A DNA stretch of 64,000 bases from Georgenia subflava (GCF_009193155.1 NZ_VUKD01000001.1:186001-250000); one strand, 5' to 3'. Shown: positions 27,321 through 35,906, counted from the stretch's first letter. Notes: generated from the sequence alone by a model not told the origin. A program made the numbers and translations.

Positions 27321-28142
27321 ATGAGCCCGCTGCGTCGGTTCGATCGTGGTCTGCTCCGCTTCGACCTGCGTGACGACGGGCCCGAGGACGGCTTCCCGGT
27401 CCTCCTGCTCCACGGGTTCCCGCAGGACGGGACCAGCTGGTCCCGCGTCGTCCCGCACCTGCACGCCGCGGGTCTGCGCACCCTCGTCCCCGACCAGCGC
27501 GGCTACTCTCCGGGCGCCCGCCCGCCGGGCCGCGGGGCGTACCGGCTGGAGTTCCTCGTCGCCGACGTCCTGGGCCTCCTCGACTCGCTCGGCCTGGCAC
27601 GCGTGCACCTCGTCGGCCACGACTGGGGCGGAGGTGTCGCCTGGGCGGCCGCTGCGCGGGCACCGGAGCGGACCGCCTCCCTCACGGTCCTCTCGACCCC
27701 GCACCCGGCCGCCATGCTCGCGTCGATGCCGCGGTCGAGGCAGCCGCTCAGGTCCGGGTACATGGCGGCCTTCCAGCTGCCCGCCCTCCCCGAGCGGCTC
27801 ATCGCGCCGCGCCTGGAGCAGGCACTGCGCCGGCGCGGTCTGCCCGCGGCCGACGCCGGCCGCTACGCCCGACGCATGCGCGAGCCCGCGACCCTGACGG
27901 CCGCCCTGAACTGGTACCGCGCCCTGCCGATGTCGCACGTGAGGACCCCTCCGGTGACCGTGCCGACGACCTACGTCTGGGGCGCGCGGGACTTCGCGCT
28001 CGGACGGACGGCCGCGGAGCTGACCGAGCGGTACGTCCACGCACCCTACCGGTTCGTCGAGCTGTCCGCCGGGCACTGGCTGCCCGAGACCGAGGCGGAC
28101 GAGGTCGCCGCCGCGATTATCGCCCGCACCCGCGCGACCTGA
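27321..28142 (+). CDS. Alpha/beta hydrolase, epoxide-hydrolase-like
   Basis: 273 residues. Oxyanion HGFPQ (about 32-36), nucleophile elbow GHDWGG with Asp as nucleophile, late catalytic His in SAGHWLP. The HGxP and GHDWGG combination is typical of soluble epoxide hydrolases and related dehalogenases rather than esterases. Cytoplasmic, monocistronic. The physiological substrate is unknown. Confidence 0.85.
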   Translation: MSPLRRFDRGLLRFDLRDDGPEDGFPVLLLHGFPQDGTSWSRVVPHLHAAGLRTLVPDQRGYSPGARPPGRGAYRLEFLVADVLGLLDSLGLARVHLVGHDWGGGVAWAAAARAPERTASLTVLSTPHPAAMLASMPRSRQPLRSGYMAAFQLPALPERLIAPRLEQALRRRGLPAADAGRYARRMREPATLTAALNWYRALPMSHVRTPPVTVPTTYVWGARDFALGRTAAELTERYVHAPYRFVELSAGHWLPETEADEVAAAIIARTRAT

Positions 28143-28190
28143 CAGCGACCGGGACTGCTCGGGCACGGACCGGGCAGTCGCGCTGCCGGG

Positions 28191-28284
28191 CGCGTCAGCC
28201 GTCGTGCCGCGCGTCAGCGGTCGTGCCGCGTCAGCCGTCGTGCCGGCGCGTCAGAAGTGCTGCCCGGCGCGTCAGTAGTGCTGC
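28191..28284. repeat. Degenerate tandem repeat over the 3' end of the deaminase gene
   Basis: Five copies of a unit containing CGTCAG (at 28193, 28212, 28229, 28249 and 28270) with period 17-21 bp; typical unit GCGCGTCAGCCGTCGTGCC. The right-most unit contains the real stop codon of the deaminase. The others lie downstream and repeat the stop-codon context, as if the gene end had been duplicated by slippage. Confidence 0.75.
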
Positions 28285-28754
28285 CGGCCGTCGTAGGCGC
28301 TCCAGGCCTCGAACGGGGCGGTGGCGTTGTCCGGGCGCAGCTCGACCAGCGGCATGATGGCGCGGTCGGCGTGGTCCGAGACGTAGCGGTGGAACTCGGC
28401 GTCGTCGAAGCCCACCTCGGCGGCGTCGTGCCGGTCGGCGGCGTAGTACACCGCCTCGATACGCGCCCACAGCGCCGCACTGAGGCACATCGGGCATGGC
28501 TCGCAGCTCGAGTACAGCGTCGCGCCGTCGAGGTCGGGCACCCCCAGCTCGCTGCACGCGGTGCGGATGGCGACGATCTCGGCGTGGGCGGTGGGGTCCA
28601 GCGTCGCTGTCACCCGGTTCGATCCCTCGAACCTGCGCCCGTCGGCGGTGACGACGATCGCCGCGAACGGTCCGCCGTCGTCGCCGACGTTGCGGGTGGC
28701 GAGCTCGACGGCCCGGGCCAGGTGCTCCTCGGCGTGATGGTCGTGGTGGGTCAT
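28272..28754 (-). CDS. guaD: Guanine deaminase-like nucleoside/cytidine deaminase family enzyme
   Basis: 160 residues. Zinc deaminase motifs: HAE at 57-59 (catalytic Glu59) and PCPMC at 86-90. The order GGPFAAIVV, NRVTATLDPTAHAEI, LYSSCEPCPMC, and late VGFDDAEFHRYV match bacterial guanine deaminases (guanine to xanthine plus ammonia) better than tRNA adenosine deaminase. The start ATG overlaps the stop of the lipoprotein gene upstream (ATGA), so the two are coupled. A His-rich N-terminus (MTHHDHH) is notable. Symbol by resemblance only. Confidence 0.8.
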   Translation of the reverse strand: MTHHDHHAEEHLARAVELATRNVGDDGGPFAAIVVTADGRRFEGSNRVTATLDPTAHAEIVAIRTACSELGVPDLDGATLYSSCEPCPMCLSAALWARIEAVYYAADRHDAAEVGFDDAEFHRYVSDHADRAIMPLVELRPDNATAPFEAWSAYDGRQHY

Positions 28755-29206
28755 GAGGGTTCCTCCTCCTCGCCGTCGGCCGGGCCGCAGAAGATCTGCA
28801 GCTCGGCCGGGCCGTTGCGGACGTAGTGCAGACCGGTGAAGCCTTGGGTGCCGAAGTGCTCGGCGAGGTCCTCCGGGGCGTCGAGCTGGTAGAGCGTGCT
28901 GACGAGCGGGTCGCCGTCCTCGGTGGTGACGACCAGCCGCACGGTGCGTCCCTCCGGGGCCTCGCCGGTGTAGGTCACCTCCAGGTGGAAGTCCGGCAGC
29001 TCGAGAGCCTCCGGCGCCGCCGGGACACCGACCGCACGCAGCACCGTGAGCCGGTCCTGACGCTGCCCGGCGTCGGACGCGTGGTCGGGCCGGTACTGGG
29101 TGGTGCAGGCGATCGCCGCGGGCAGGGCCGGCTCCGGCGGGCTGCACGCGGCGAGTCCGGGCACCACGAGCGCACCGAGCACAGCCGTCACCGCCGTCCG
29201 TCGCAT
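28751..29206 (-). CDS. Small lipoprotein
   Basis: 151 residues from ATG 29206 after GGGAGG. Lipoprotein signal peptide with lipobox LAAC (Cys21). The mature part is beta-rich and has two further Cys (ACTTQYRP and IFCGPADG) that could pair. It ends in an acidic tail EEEEPS. Function not recognised. Coupled to the deaminase gene downstream. Confidence 0.7.
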   Translation of the reverse strand: MRRTAVTAVLGALVVPGLAACSPPEPALPAAIACTTQYRPDHASDAGQRQDRLTVLRAVGVPAAPEALELPDFHLEVTYTGEAPEGRTVRLVVTTEDGDPLVSTLYQLDAPEDLAEHFGTQGFTGLHYVRNGPAELQIFCGPADGEEEEPS

Positions 29207-29474
29207 CCGACCTCCCTGTCGGGGACATCCTGCCCGGGAAGTGCGCCGCGGTGAAGTCGCAGGTCACCGCGTGTCCTGCACCCGCTTCCCGGTGGTCACC
29301 GCGGGCCCCTGCGCCCACCTCCCACCGACCAAGACCTGGTCGACCGAGGTAGCCCGCCGCCCGCGCGCACTCGCCCGCGCATCACGCACGCGCTCGTACC
29401 TGCGTCCGCGCCCCGCCGTCGGCCATGATGGTCAGGTGCGAGCCCTCTCACCCGGCCCGACCGGCTGACCCGCC

Positions 29475-29912
29475 GTGCGCCGCGCCCTCCCGGTCCCGGC
29501 GGCGGCGGCCTTCGGGCTGCTGACCGACCTCGCCGGGCACCACCGGTGGATCCCGCTGACCCGCACGGACGCCCCGCCGGCCCCGCCCCGGCCGGGCGAC
29601 CTGCTCACCGCGGTGACCGCCGGCGTGCTGCCCGACCGCATGGTGGTGACCGAGGTGCGCGCTCCCGCCGGTGACACGGCCGGGGTGCTGCGGGTCCGCA
29701 AGGAGGGGCCGCTGCTGCTCGGGCCCGTGACGATCGCCGTCGAACCGGCCGGCCATGACCGGTGCACGGTGCGGTGGACCGAGGAGGTGTGGCTGCGCGG
29801 ACCGCTCCCCCGCCCGCTCACGCGGCTGCTGCTGGCGCCGACGCTGGAGGCCATGACCGCCGTCGCCCTGCGATGGGTGGCACGCCATCTGGACGAGCGC
29901 CGGGCCGGCTGA
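29475..29912 (+). CDS. SRPBCC/polyketide-cyclase-like protein
   Basis: 145 residues from GTG 29475; an in-frame TGA at 29466 bars an earlier start. N-terminal AAAAFGLLTDLAGHHRWIPL and the C-terminal helix LTRLLLAPTLEAMTAVALRWVARHL fit the START/SRPBCC ligand-binding fold. The ligand is unknown. The 268 bp upstream hold no gene. Confidence 0.7.
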   Translation: MRRALPVPAAAAFGLLTDLAGHHRWIPLTRTDAPPAPPRPGDLLTAVTAGVLPDRMVVTEVRAPAGDTAGVLRVRKEGPLLLGPVTIAVEPAGHDRCTVRWTEEVWLRGPLPRPLTRLLLAPTLEAMTAVALRWVARHLDERRAG

Positions 29913-30078
29913 GCCTCTCGCTCACCCGCGGCGGGAGGACCCGCGGCCATCCAGCGGCGCGCCGTCCGCGAGACGCGCGCACCTCTAGGGACGCAGGTCC
30001 CATCCCTCGGAGTCCGCTTTGCGCCATGATGCCCGGTAAGGGCAGGGCACCCGCCCCGCCGGCCGAGAAAGGAACCCC

Positions 30079-30468
30079 ATGACCATCGTGGTCGGATACA
30101 CCAGCAGGCCCGAGGGCCGCGCGGCACTCGAGCGCGCGATCGTGGAGGCGAAGGCGCACGGCGGAGACCTCATGGTCCTCAACGTCTCCGAGGGCGACGG
30201 CACCCGCGACCCGGCGCTGGCGAGCGAGGACGAGCTCAACGAGGTCCGCGCGCAGCTGGACCGGGCGGGCGTCGAGGCCACGGTCCGCCAGCTGGTCCGG
30301 GGCAAGGACGCGGCCGAGGAGATCGCCGCCGTCGCCGACGAGGTGGAGGCCGACCTGGTGGTGATCGGGCTGCGCAAGCGCACGCCCGTCGGCAAGCTCG
30401 TGCTCGGCAGCAACTCCCAGCGGATCCTGCTGAACGTCGACGCGCCGGTCCTCGCCGTCAAGGCCTGA
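30079..30468 (+). CDS. Universal stress protein, single domain
   Basis: 129 residues from ATG 30079 (AAAGGA, 6 nt). UspA fold: TIVVGYTSRPEGRAAL at the start and the ATP-binding region VIGLRKRTPVGKLVLGSNSQ near 94-113, where the usual G-x2-G-x9-G(S/T) is only partly kept (first Gly changed). Probably cytoplasmic; role in stress response by family. Confidence 0.88.
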   Translation: MTIVVGYTSRPEGRAALERAIVEAKAHGGDLMVLNVSEGDGTRDPALASEDELNEVRAQLDRAGVEATVRQLVRGKDAAEEIAAVADEVEADLVVIGLRKRTPVGKLVLGSNSQRILLNVDAPVLAVKA

Positions 30469-30545
30469 CTCGCCCGGCCGGTCACTAGCCCGGGCAGGTC
30501 GAGTGCGGACACGCGCGGACGGGGCGGAGGGCCGGCAAGACGGAC

Positions 30546-30583
30546 GGGCCGGTGGCAGGACCCGCAGGTCCCGCCACCGGCCC
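30546..30583. terminator. Bidirectional terminator between Usp and symporter genes
   Basis: Inverted repeat of 17 bp with one mismatch: GGGCCGGTGGCAGGACC at 30546-30562 and its partner at 30567-30583, loop CGCA. It lies between two convergent genes and can serve both. Confidence 0.8.
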
Positions 30584-30594
30584 GGCGTCGGTCG

Positions 30595-32064
30595 TCAGCG
30601 GCTGGTGGCCAGCTCGGCGTCGCGGGAGCCCGCCGCGGGCTCGGCTGTCCCGTCCGCGGCGACGGTCTCCGCCGACGTCTCGTCCTCGTCGTCGTCGAAG
30701 ATGTCCTCGGCGTCGGCCGAGCCGTACTGCTCGAGGTCGAGGATGCCCTCCCGCTTGGCGACGATCACCGGCACGAGCGCCTGACCGGCCACGTTGACCG
30801 CGGTGCGGCCCATGTCCAGGATCGGGTCGATCGCGAGCAGCAGGCCGACGCCCTCGAGCGGCAGGCCCAGCGTGGACAGCGTCAGGGTCAGCATGACGGT
30901 GGCACCGGTCAGGCCGGCGGTCGCGGCGGAGCCGACCACGGAGACGAAGGCGATGAGCACGTAGTCGGTCAGCGCCAGCTCGACGCCGAAGAACTGCGCG
31001 ACGAAGATGGCGGCGATCGCCGGGTAGATCGCGGCGCAACCATCCATCTTGGTGGTCGAGCCGAGCGGAACGGCGAAGGAGGCGTAGCCGCGCGGCACAC
31101 CGAGGTTGCGGTGCGTGACCCGCTCGGTCACGGGCAGGGTGCCGATCGAGGAGCGCGAGACGAAGGCCAGCTGGATGGCCGGCCAGGCGCCCCGGAAGTA
31201 GCTGAGCACCGACAGGCCGTGCGTCTTCAGCAGCACCGGGTAGACCACGAAGAGCACGAGCGCGAGGCCCACGTAGATCGCGATCGCGAAGGTGCCGAGA
31301 CTGGTCAGCGAGCTCCAGCCGTACGTGGCGATGGCGCGGCCGATGAGGCCGAGGGTGCCCAGCGGGGCGAGGCGGATGATCCACCAGAGCACGGTCTGGA
31401 TGATCTTGAGCAGCGACTTGTTGAAGGCAAGGAACGGCTCGGCCTTCTTGCCCGACTTCAGGGCTGCCACGCCGACGGCGAGCGCGATGATGATGATCTG
31501 CAGCACGTTGAAGCTCACACCGGTGCTCACGGCGCTGACCGCGCCGTCGGCGCCGGTCTCGATGGAGCTGGAGGCACCCAGGCCGAGGAAGTTCGTCGGG
31601 ATCAGGCCCTGCAGGAAGTCGAGCCACGAGCCGGTGCGCCCGGGGGCGGCCGCGTCGTCGGCGGAGACGCCGGTGTTCGCCCCGGGCTGCAGGACCAGGC
31701 CCAGGCCGATGCCGATGCCGACGGCGACCAGCGCGGTGATCGCGAACCAGAGCAGGGTCTGCCCGGCGAGGCGGGCGCCGTTGGCGACGCCGCGCAGGTT
31801 CGCGATCGAGGCGACGATGGCGACGAAGACGAGCGGCGGGACGATCGCCTTGAGCAGGCTGACGAACGAGCTGCCGATCGTGCTCAGCGTGACGGTGAGC
31901 CAGTTCTCCTCGCCTGCGGGCGTCTTGCCCATGCTGAGCGCCGCCCAGCCGAGCACGACGCCGAGGGCGAGGCCGATGAGGATCTGGGTGCTGAAGGACG
32001 GCAGCCGCAGCCGACGGCGCGGTGCGCCGGACTGCTGGTCCGTCGCGACGGGGTTGGTGGACAC
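30595..32064 (-). CDS. Dicarboxylate/amino acid:cation symporter (DAACS), possible cystine transporter
   Basis: 489 residues. Glutamate-transporter fold with serine-rich reentrant loop SRSSIGTLPVT, then PLGSTTKMDGCA and DMGRTAVNVAGQA. The C-terminal about 50 residues are acidic and soluble (IFDDDEDETSAE). The DAACS family includes DctA, GltP and the L-cystine transporter TcyP. The Cys-rich leader peptide upstream (32285-32377) suggests control by cysteine supply and so favours cystine uptake; this is inference. The untranslated region to the leader is 220 bp. It ends at a bidirectional terminator. Confidence 0.88.
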   Translation of the reverse strand: MSTNPVATDQQSGAPRRRLRLPSFSTQILIGLALGVVLGWAALSMGKTPAGEENWLTVTLSTIGSSFVSLLKAIVPPLVFVAIVASIANLRGVANGARLAGQTLLWFAITALVAVGIGIGLGLVLQPGANTGVSADDAAAPGRTGSWLDFLQGLIPTNFLGLGASSSIETGADGAVSAVSTGVSFNVLQIIIIALAVGVAALKSGKKAEPFLAFNKSLLKIIQTVLWWIIRLAPLGTLGLIGRAIATYGWSSLTSLGTFAIAIYVGLALVLFVVYPVLLKTHGLSVLSYFRGAWPAIQLAFVSRSSIGTLPVTERVTHRNLGVPRGYASFAVPLGSTTKMDGCAAIYPAIAAIFVAQFFGVELALTDYVLIAFVSVVGSAATAGLTGATVMLTLTLSTLGLPLEGVGLLLAIDPILDMGRTAVNVAGQALVPVIVAKREGILDLEQYGSADAEDIFDDDEDETSAETVAADGTAEPAAGSRDAELATSR

Positions 32065-32243
32065 AGTCGAACCTTTCGGTGTGGGCGTGCCAGGGCACGG
32101 TGCCCTGCAGACCTGCGGAAGTGACGCTGCGGGAGGGACGCAGCGGCATGGGGCCGCGCACGGCGGCAGAAGGTGCCGGGGCCCGGCAGAAGACGCCGGG
32201 AGCGGCGAGAGGTGCCGGGGGGTCCGGCGCCAGGAGGGTGCAG

Positions 32244-32263
32244 GCGCGTCAGCTCAGACGCGC
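32244..32263 (-). promoter_or_regulatory. Hairpin after the Cys leader peptide (candidate attenuator)
   Basis: GCGCGTC (32244-32250) pairs with GACGCGC (32257-32263), loop of 6 nt. It begins 21 nt after the leader stop, where ribosome stalling could alter folding. Further repeats of GGTGCCGGGG between 32170 and 32220 could form alternative structures. The rest of the 588 bp between symporter and rocD holds no other gene. Confidence 0.45.
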
Positions 32264-32284
32264 GGGCTCGGGACCGCTAGAGGT

Positions 32285-32377
32285 TCAGCGACAACACGCC
32301 GTGGGCGCACACATCATGCTGGCCTGACGACGAAGGTCGACGGCGCGGCAGATGGTGAGGTTCCACGGGTTGAGCAC
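32285..32377 (-). CDS. Cys-rich leader peptide (30 residues)
   Basis: A short frame with GTG 32377 and AGGAG 5 nt before it. The peptide contains CRAVDLRRQAS followed by MMCAPTACCR and the stop: four Cys in all, with a CC pair just before the end. The R/H-V-D-L-x-R-x-x-S-x-x-C pattern is that of the actinobacterial leader peptides found upstream of sulfur and cysteine genes, where scarcity of charged Cys-tRNA stalls the ribosome and alters expression. It precedes the DAACS symporter by 220 nt on the same strand. Confidence 0.65.
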   Translation of the reverse strand: MLNPWNLTICRAVDLRRQASMMCAPTACCR

Positions 32378-32652
32378 GAGTACTCCTGGTGAGTGAGGTC
32401 CGCCGGTGGCGGATCTAGCAGCACCGTAGAGGAGGCCTGCCCGTTCCGGAAGCGGACGACGCAAAATGAGACGACGGTCACGGACCGTCCCGAGGGATGG
32501 GACGTTCGACGGCCCACGCCGCGGGACGGGGCGACCGGCGCTGCGGATGTCCCGGCCGCGGGGAACCGGCGGTGCCCGGGTCCGAACTCCTTCCGTTCCG
32601 CGCCGGAGCGGCATAGCGTCGGCAGCACCACCGTCGATCAGGGAGGATCCTC

Positions 32653-33978
32653 GTGCTCGACCACGCAGACGTGCCCGCCACCCCCGTGGCACGCCCCACC
32701 GTCCGGTCCACCACCACCACCACGGCACACGCCGCCGGCCCCGGTGCCGGCACAGGCGCCCGGCCCGCACACGCACTGCCCGTGCCGGCCGCCGGCAGTG
32801 TGCTGGCCCCGAACTACCACCCGCTCGACGTCGTGCTGACGACCGGCGACGGCTCGTGGGTCACCGACGTCCACGGCACCCGGTACCTGGACTGCCTCGC
32901 CGGGTACTCGGCCCTGAACTTCGGCCACCGGCACCCCGCGCTCGTCGCCGCCGCGAAGGCCCAGCTCGACGCGTTGACGCTGACCTCGCGCGCCTTCGAC
33001 CACGACCTGCTCGAGCCGTTCGCACGGGCTGTCACCGAGCTGACCGGCACCGAGATGCTGCTGCCGATGAACACCGGCGCTGAGGCGGTGGAGACGGCGG
33101 TCAAGGCCGCCCGCAAGTGGGGCTACGACGTCAAGGGCGTCGCGCCGGGGCAGGCCACCATCGTGGTCGCGGAGGGCGCCTTCCACGGCCGCACCACCAC
33201 GATCGTCTCGATGAGCACCGACCCGGAGACCCGCGACGGCTTCGGCCCGTACACCCCCGGCTTCCGGGTCGTGCCCTACGGCGACGCCGAGGCGGTCGCG
33301 GCCGCGATCGACGAGACGACGGTGGCGGTCCTGATCGAGCCGGTCCAGGGCGAGTCCGGAGTCATCATCCCGCCGACGGGCTACCTCCCGCGGCTGCGCG
33401 AGCTGTGCGACGACGCCGACGTGCTCCTCGTCCTCGACGAGATCCAGTCCGGGCTGGGCCGCACGGGAACCACGCTCGCCCAGGACCTGGCCGCGGTCCG
33501 CGCGGACCTGACGGCGCTGGGCAAGGCGCTCGGCGGCGGGATCCTGCCGGTCTCGGCGGTCGTCGGGCGCCGCGACGTGCTGGGCGTGCTGACGCCGGGC
33601 ACCCACGGGTCCACGTTCGGCGGCAACCCGCTGGCCTGCGCGGTCGGCCTGGCGGTGGTGGACCTGCTCCGGCCGGGCGACCTCCAGGCCCGCGCCCGCG
33701 AGCTCGGCGGGCTGCTGACCGACCGGGTCGACGCACTGGTCGCCGAGGGGCTGCTGGCGGGCGCGCGGACCGTGGGGCTGTGGGCAGGACTCGACGTCGA
33801 GCCGGCACTCGGTCTGAACGGTCGCCGGACGTGCGAGCTGCTCGCAGCACGAGGCGTGCTCGCGAAGGACACCCACGGCTCGACGATCCGGCTCGCTCCG
33901 GCGCTGACGATCAGCGAGCCGGACCTCGCCCTCGCGCTGGACACCCTCACCGACGTGCTGCGCGAGGCTGCCCGGTAA
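32653..33978 (+). CDS. rocD: Ornithine aminotransferase
   Basis: 441 residues from GTG 32653 after GGGAGGAT. Class III PLP aminotransferase: NYHPLDVVLTTGDG near 54-67, LDCLAGYSALNFGHRHP, the cofactor motif LVLDEIQSGLGRTG, PLP lysine in ALGKALGGG, and STFGGNPLACAV. These match ornithine delta-aminotransferase (ornithine plus 2-oxoglutarate to glutamate semialdehyde). The N-terminal about 50 residues are a Thr/Ala/Pro-rich extension not found in most homologs. No arginase or proline gene is adjacent. Confidence 0.9.
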   Translation: MLDHADVPATPVARPTVRSTTTTTAHAAGPGAGTGARPAHALPVPAAGSVLAPNYHPLDVVLTTGDGSWVTDVHGTRYLDCLAGYSALNFGHRHPALVAAAKAQLDALTLTSRAFDHDLLEPFARAVTELTGTEMLLPMNTGAEAVETAVKAARKWGYDVKGVAPGQATIVVAEGAFHGRTTTIVSMSTDPETRDGFGPYTPGFRVVPYGDAEAVAAAIDETTVAVLIEPVQGESGVIIPPTGYLPRLRELCDDADVLLVLDEIQSGLGRTGTTLAQDLAAVRADLTALGKALGGGILPVSAVVGRRDVLGVLTPGTHGSTFGGNPLACAVGLAVVDLLRPGDLQARARELGGLLTDRVDALVAEGLLAGARTVGLWAGLDVEPALGLNGRRTCELLAARGVLAKDTHGSTIRLAPALTISEPDLALALDTLTDVLREAAR

Positions 33979-34095
33979 CGGCACGCACAACCCGGCTGTC
34001 CTCACCGGGGCGTGCGGCGCCCGGAATATTCGCTCGACCCGGCCCAACCTGTCCTGCCAGGCTGACGAGCATGAAGAAGCACTCCTGATCCCCGG

Positions 34096-34126
34096 CCGGC
34101 GCGGCCGCTCTCGAGCCGCGCGCCGG
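34096..34126 (+). terminator. Hairpin downstream of rocD
   Basis: CCGGCGCGGC (34096-34105) pairs with GCCGCG and CCGG of 34115-34126, with a 2-nt bulge and a 9-nt loop. It is the first strong structure after the rocD stop. The five-codon frame MKKHS (34071-34088) just before it has no support as a gene. Confidence 0.55.
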
Positions 34127-34240
34127 ATGCGCGACCGCCTTCGACGCGGTGACGGCGCCGCCTCCCGCGGCGCTCACGGACGAGATCACCAGGGCCCGGC
34201 TCCGCTGCCGCACGCCCGCGCCCACCAGGAGAGAGCCCTC

Positions 34241-34423
34241 ATGGAACCGTTGCTCCACGCCTTCACCCTCAACAGTCTCGGGAAGAACCCGGCCGACATC
34301 GCGGAGATGCCGCACCGTCCGATGACTGACCTGCGGCGGCGCAAGGGTCCGCAGCACCAGCCGAAGCCGCACCAGCCGCCGCCGCGTCGCCCGGCGGTCC
34401 CGCTGCGACAGCCCAAGCGGTAG
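34241..34423 (+). CDS. Small basic protein, 60 residues
   Basis: ATG 34241 with AGGAGAG 8 nt upstream. The first 25 residues look ordered (PLLHAFTLNSLGKNPADIAE). The rest is rich in Pro, Arg, Lys, Gln and His and ends RQPKR; it is likely disordered or nucleic-acid binding. A strong terminator begins 22 nt after the stop, and a hairpin lies before it, so the frame sits in its own transcription unit. Not recognised. Confidence 0.5.
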   Translation: MEPLLHAFTLNSLGKNPADIAEMPHRPMTDLRRRKGPQHQPKPHQPPPRRPAVPLRQPKR

Positions 34424-34444
34424 GCCCCAGCGACCCACCCCACA

Positions 34445-34479
34445 GAGGGGCTCAGGACACCGACGGTCCTGGGCCCCTC
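34445..34479 (+). terminator. Strong terminator after the 60-residue protein gene
   Basis: GAGGGGCTCAGGAC (34445-34458) pairs with GTCCTGGGCCCCTC (34466-34479): 14 bp with one G-T pair, loop of 7 nt. It supports transcription of the small frame upstream. Confidence 0.8.
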
Positions 34480-34527
34480 GTCGTGCGTGCGGCGCGCGAG
34501 CGTTACCGCATCCCGGCAGAGAGCCAC

Positions 34528-34545
34528 ATGGGGAGTTCTCCCCAT
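34528..34545. promoter_or_regulatory. Perfect 18-bp palindrome ATGGGGAG-TT-CTCCCCAT
   Basis: Two 8-bp arms with a 2-bp centre, in the 356-bp stretch without genes between 34424 and 34779. It has the size of a dimeric regulator site, but no gene starts nearby. It could also be a compact hairpin. Confidence 0.4.
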
Positions 34546-34633
34546 TCCCCTCCGCGCGCGTGCACGGTTGACTGTCGTTCGCAGGGGGGCGCAGGGGGCG
34601 CCCGGAGGCCAGGCCCCGCACGGTGGCCGGCCG

Positions 34634-34697
34634 AGGATGGGGCTCCGATGTCCGTCAGCGCACCACAGCTGGTGCGGGACGCATCGGAGCCCCTCCT
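34634..34697 (-). terminator. Long inverted repeat downstream of universal stress gene
   Basis: GGGGCTCCGATG (34639-34650) pairs with CATCGGAGCCCC (34682-34693). The stem extends outward by AGGA/TCCT past a bulged T and has an inner GCACC/GGTGC stem (34660-34675). It is 83 nt after the minus-strand Usp stop. Probably a terminator; a small structured RNA is an alternative. Confidence 0.6.
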
Positions 34698-34779
34698 GTC
34701 TCTACCTGCCCGGCTGGCACGTCGTCGACGTCCTCCGGCGTGAGCTCACGCCGGTGCCCGGACGACCGGGAGCCGACCC

Positions 34780-35703
34780 TCAGCGGTTCCAGGGAACGTC
34801 GACCGGGCTGAGACCCTCGTCGGCGGCGCGGGCGGGCACGACCATGACCGGCGAGACCGCGTGGTGCAGCACGGCCTGGCTGGTGGAGCCGAGCAGCAGG
34901 CCGGCGAAGCCGCCGCGACCGCGGGAGCCGACCACCACGAGCTCGACGGCGGTCGAGAACTCCGCCATGAGCGCGGCGGCGTTCCCGTCGAGGGCGTGCT
35001 GGCGCACCCGGATCTGACGGTCCCCGACGGCGGCCTGGACGGCCACGCCGAGACCCTCCCGCACATCGGCGAGCACCTCGTCACGGTCGACGGCGGCCGG
35101 CAGCCAGGCCATGGCACCGGCCCCGGTGGCGATCGGCACGGCGGCCACGGCCGTCAGCTCGGCGTCCCAGAGCGCGGCCTCGTCCACGGCACGGCGCAGC
35201 GCGATGCGCGCCGACTCCGAGCCGTCGACGCCGACGACGATGCGCCGGACCGGACTGAACTCCCGGCTGCTGCCGACCGGGACGACCACGGTGGGGCAGT
35301 GCGCGTGCGCGGGCAGCGCCGAGGAGACGGTGCCGAGCAGTCGGTCGGTGAAGCCGCCGCCGCCGCGGGTACCGACAACCACCATCGAGGCCTCCCGGGA
35401 GAGGTCGACGAGGACGCCGGCGGGGTCGCCGGTCTCCAGGGCCGAGGTGACCACGAGCCCGGAGCCGGTGGTGCGGGCGACCGCCTCGTCGACCACGGCC
35501 TGGGCGCCCTGCTGGATGGCGGTGTCGTCCATCGCGGCGTACCCGCCGTCGAGGGAGGCCGCGGTGAAGGAGGGCAGCGCGTAGGCGCACACCACGTGCA
35601 GGCGCCAGCCGGAGCGCCTGGCCTCGGCGATCGCCCAGTCCACGGCGGCCATGCTCGACTCGGACCCGTCGACGCCGACGACCACGACCTTCTCGTGGGC
35701 CAT
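34780..35703 (-). CDS. Universal stress protein, two tandem Usp domains
   Basis: 307 residues from ATG 35703. Domain 1 at about 4-144 and domain 2 at about 152-293. Each has the nucleotide-binding pattern G-x2-G-x9-G(S/T): GTRGGGGFTDRLLGTVSS and GSRGRGGFAGLLLGSTSQ. ATP-binding tandem Usp proteins are common in Actinobacteria and respond to dormancy or hypoxia; no such regulatory site is visible here. The 258 bp upstream hold no gene except the NlpC terminator. Confidence 0.93.
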   Translation of the reverse strand: MAHEKVVVVGVDGSESSMAAVDWAIAEARRSGWRLHVVCAYALPSFTAASLDGGYAAMDDTAIQQGAQAVVDEAVARTTGSGLVVTSALETGDPAGVLVDLSREASMVVVGTRGGGGFTDRLLGTVSSALPAHAHCPTVVVPVGSSREFSPVRRIVVGVDGSESARIALRRAVDEAALWDAELTAVAAVPIATGAGAMAWLPAAVDRDEVLADVREGLGVAVQAAVGDRQIRVRQHALDGNAAALMAEFSTAVELVVVGSRGRGGFAGLLLGSTSQAVLHHAVSPVMVVPARAADEGLSPVDVPWNR

Positions 35704-35906
35704 GATGTCGCCCCCTTCTCTTGGTGCTGCGTTGACCTCATTGTGTCGCTTCTTGAACCCTACCGGTGGTCGTCGGCACGCACAGAGGTGTCATCCGCAC
35801 GAGTCAGGGAAGGTTCCGGACGGGATCGGCCCCGCCCCGAACAGGACCCCGGTGGCGGCCGGCGGCCCGGTCCGACGAGGAGGGGAGACGACCCGAAGAC
35901 GCAGAA

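Noticed and set aside
34071-34088. Five-codon frame MKKHS after rocD
   Set aside because: Too short to distinguish from chance and has no good RBS.
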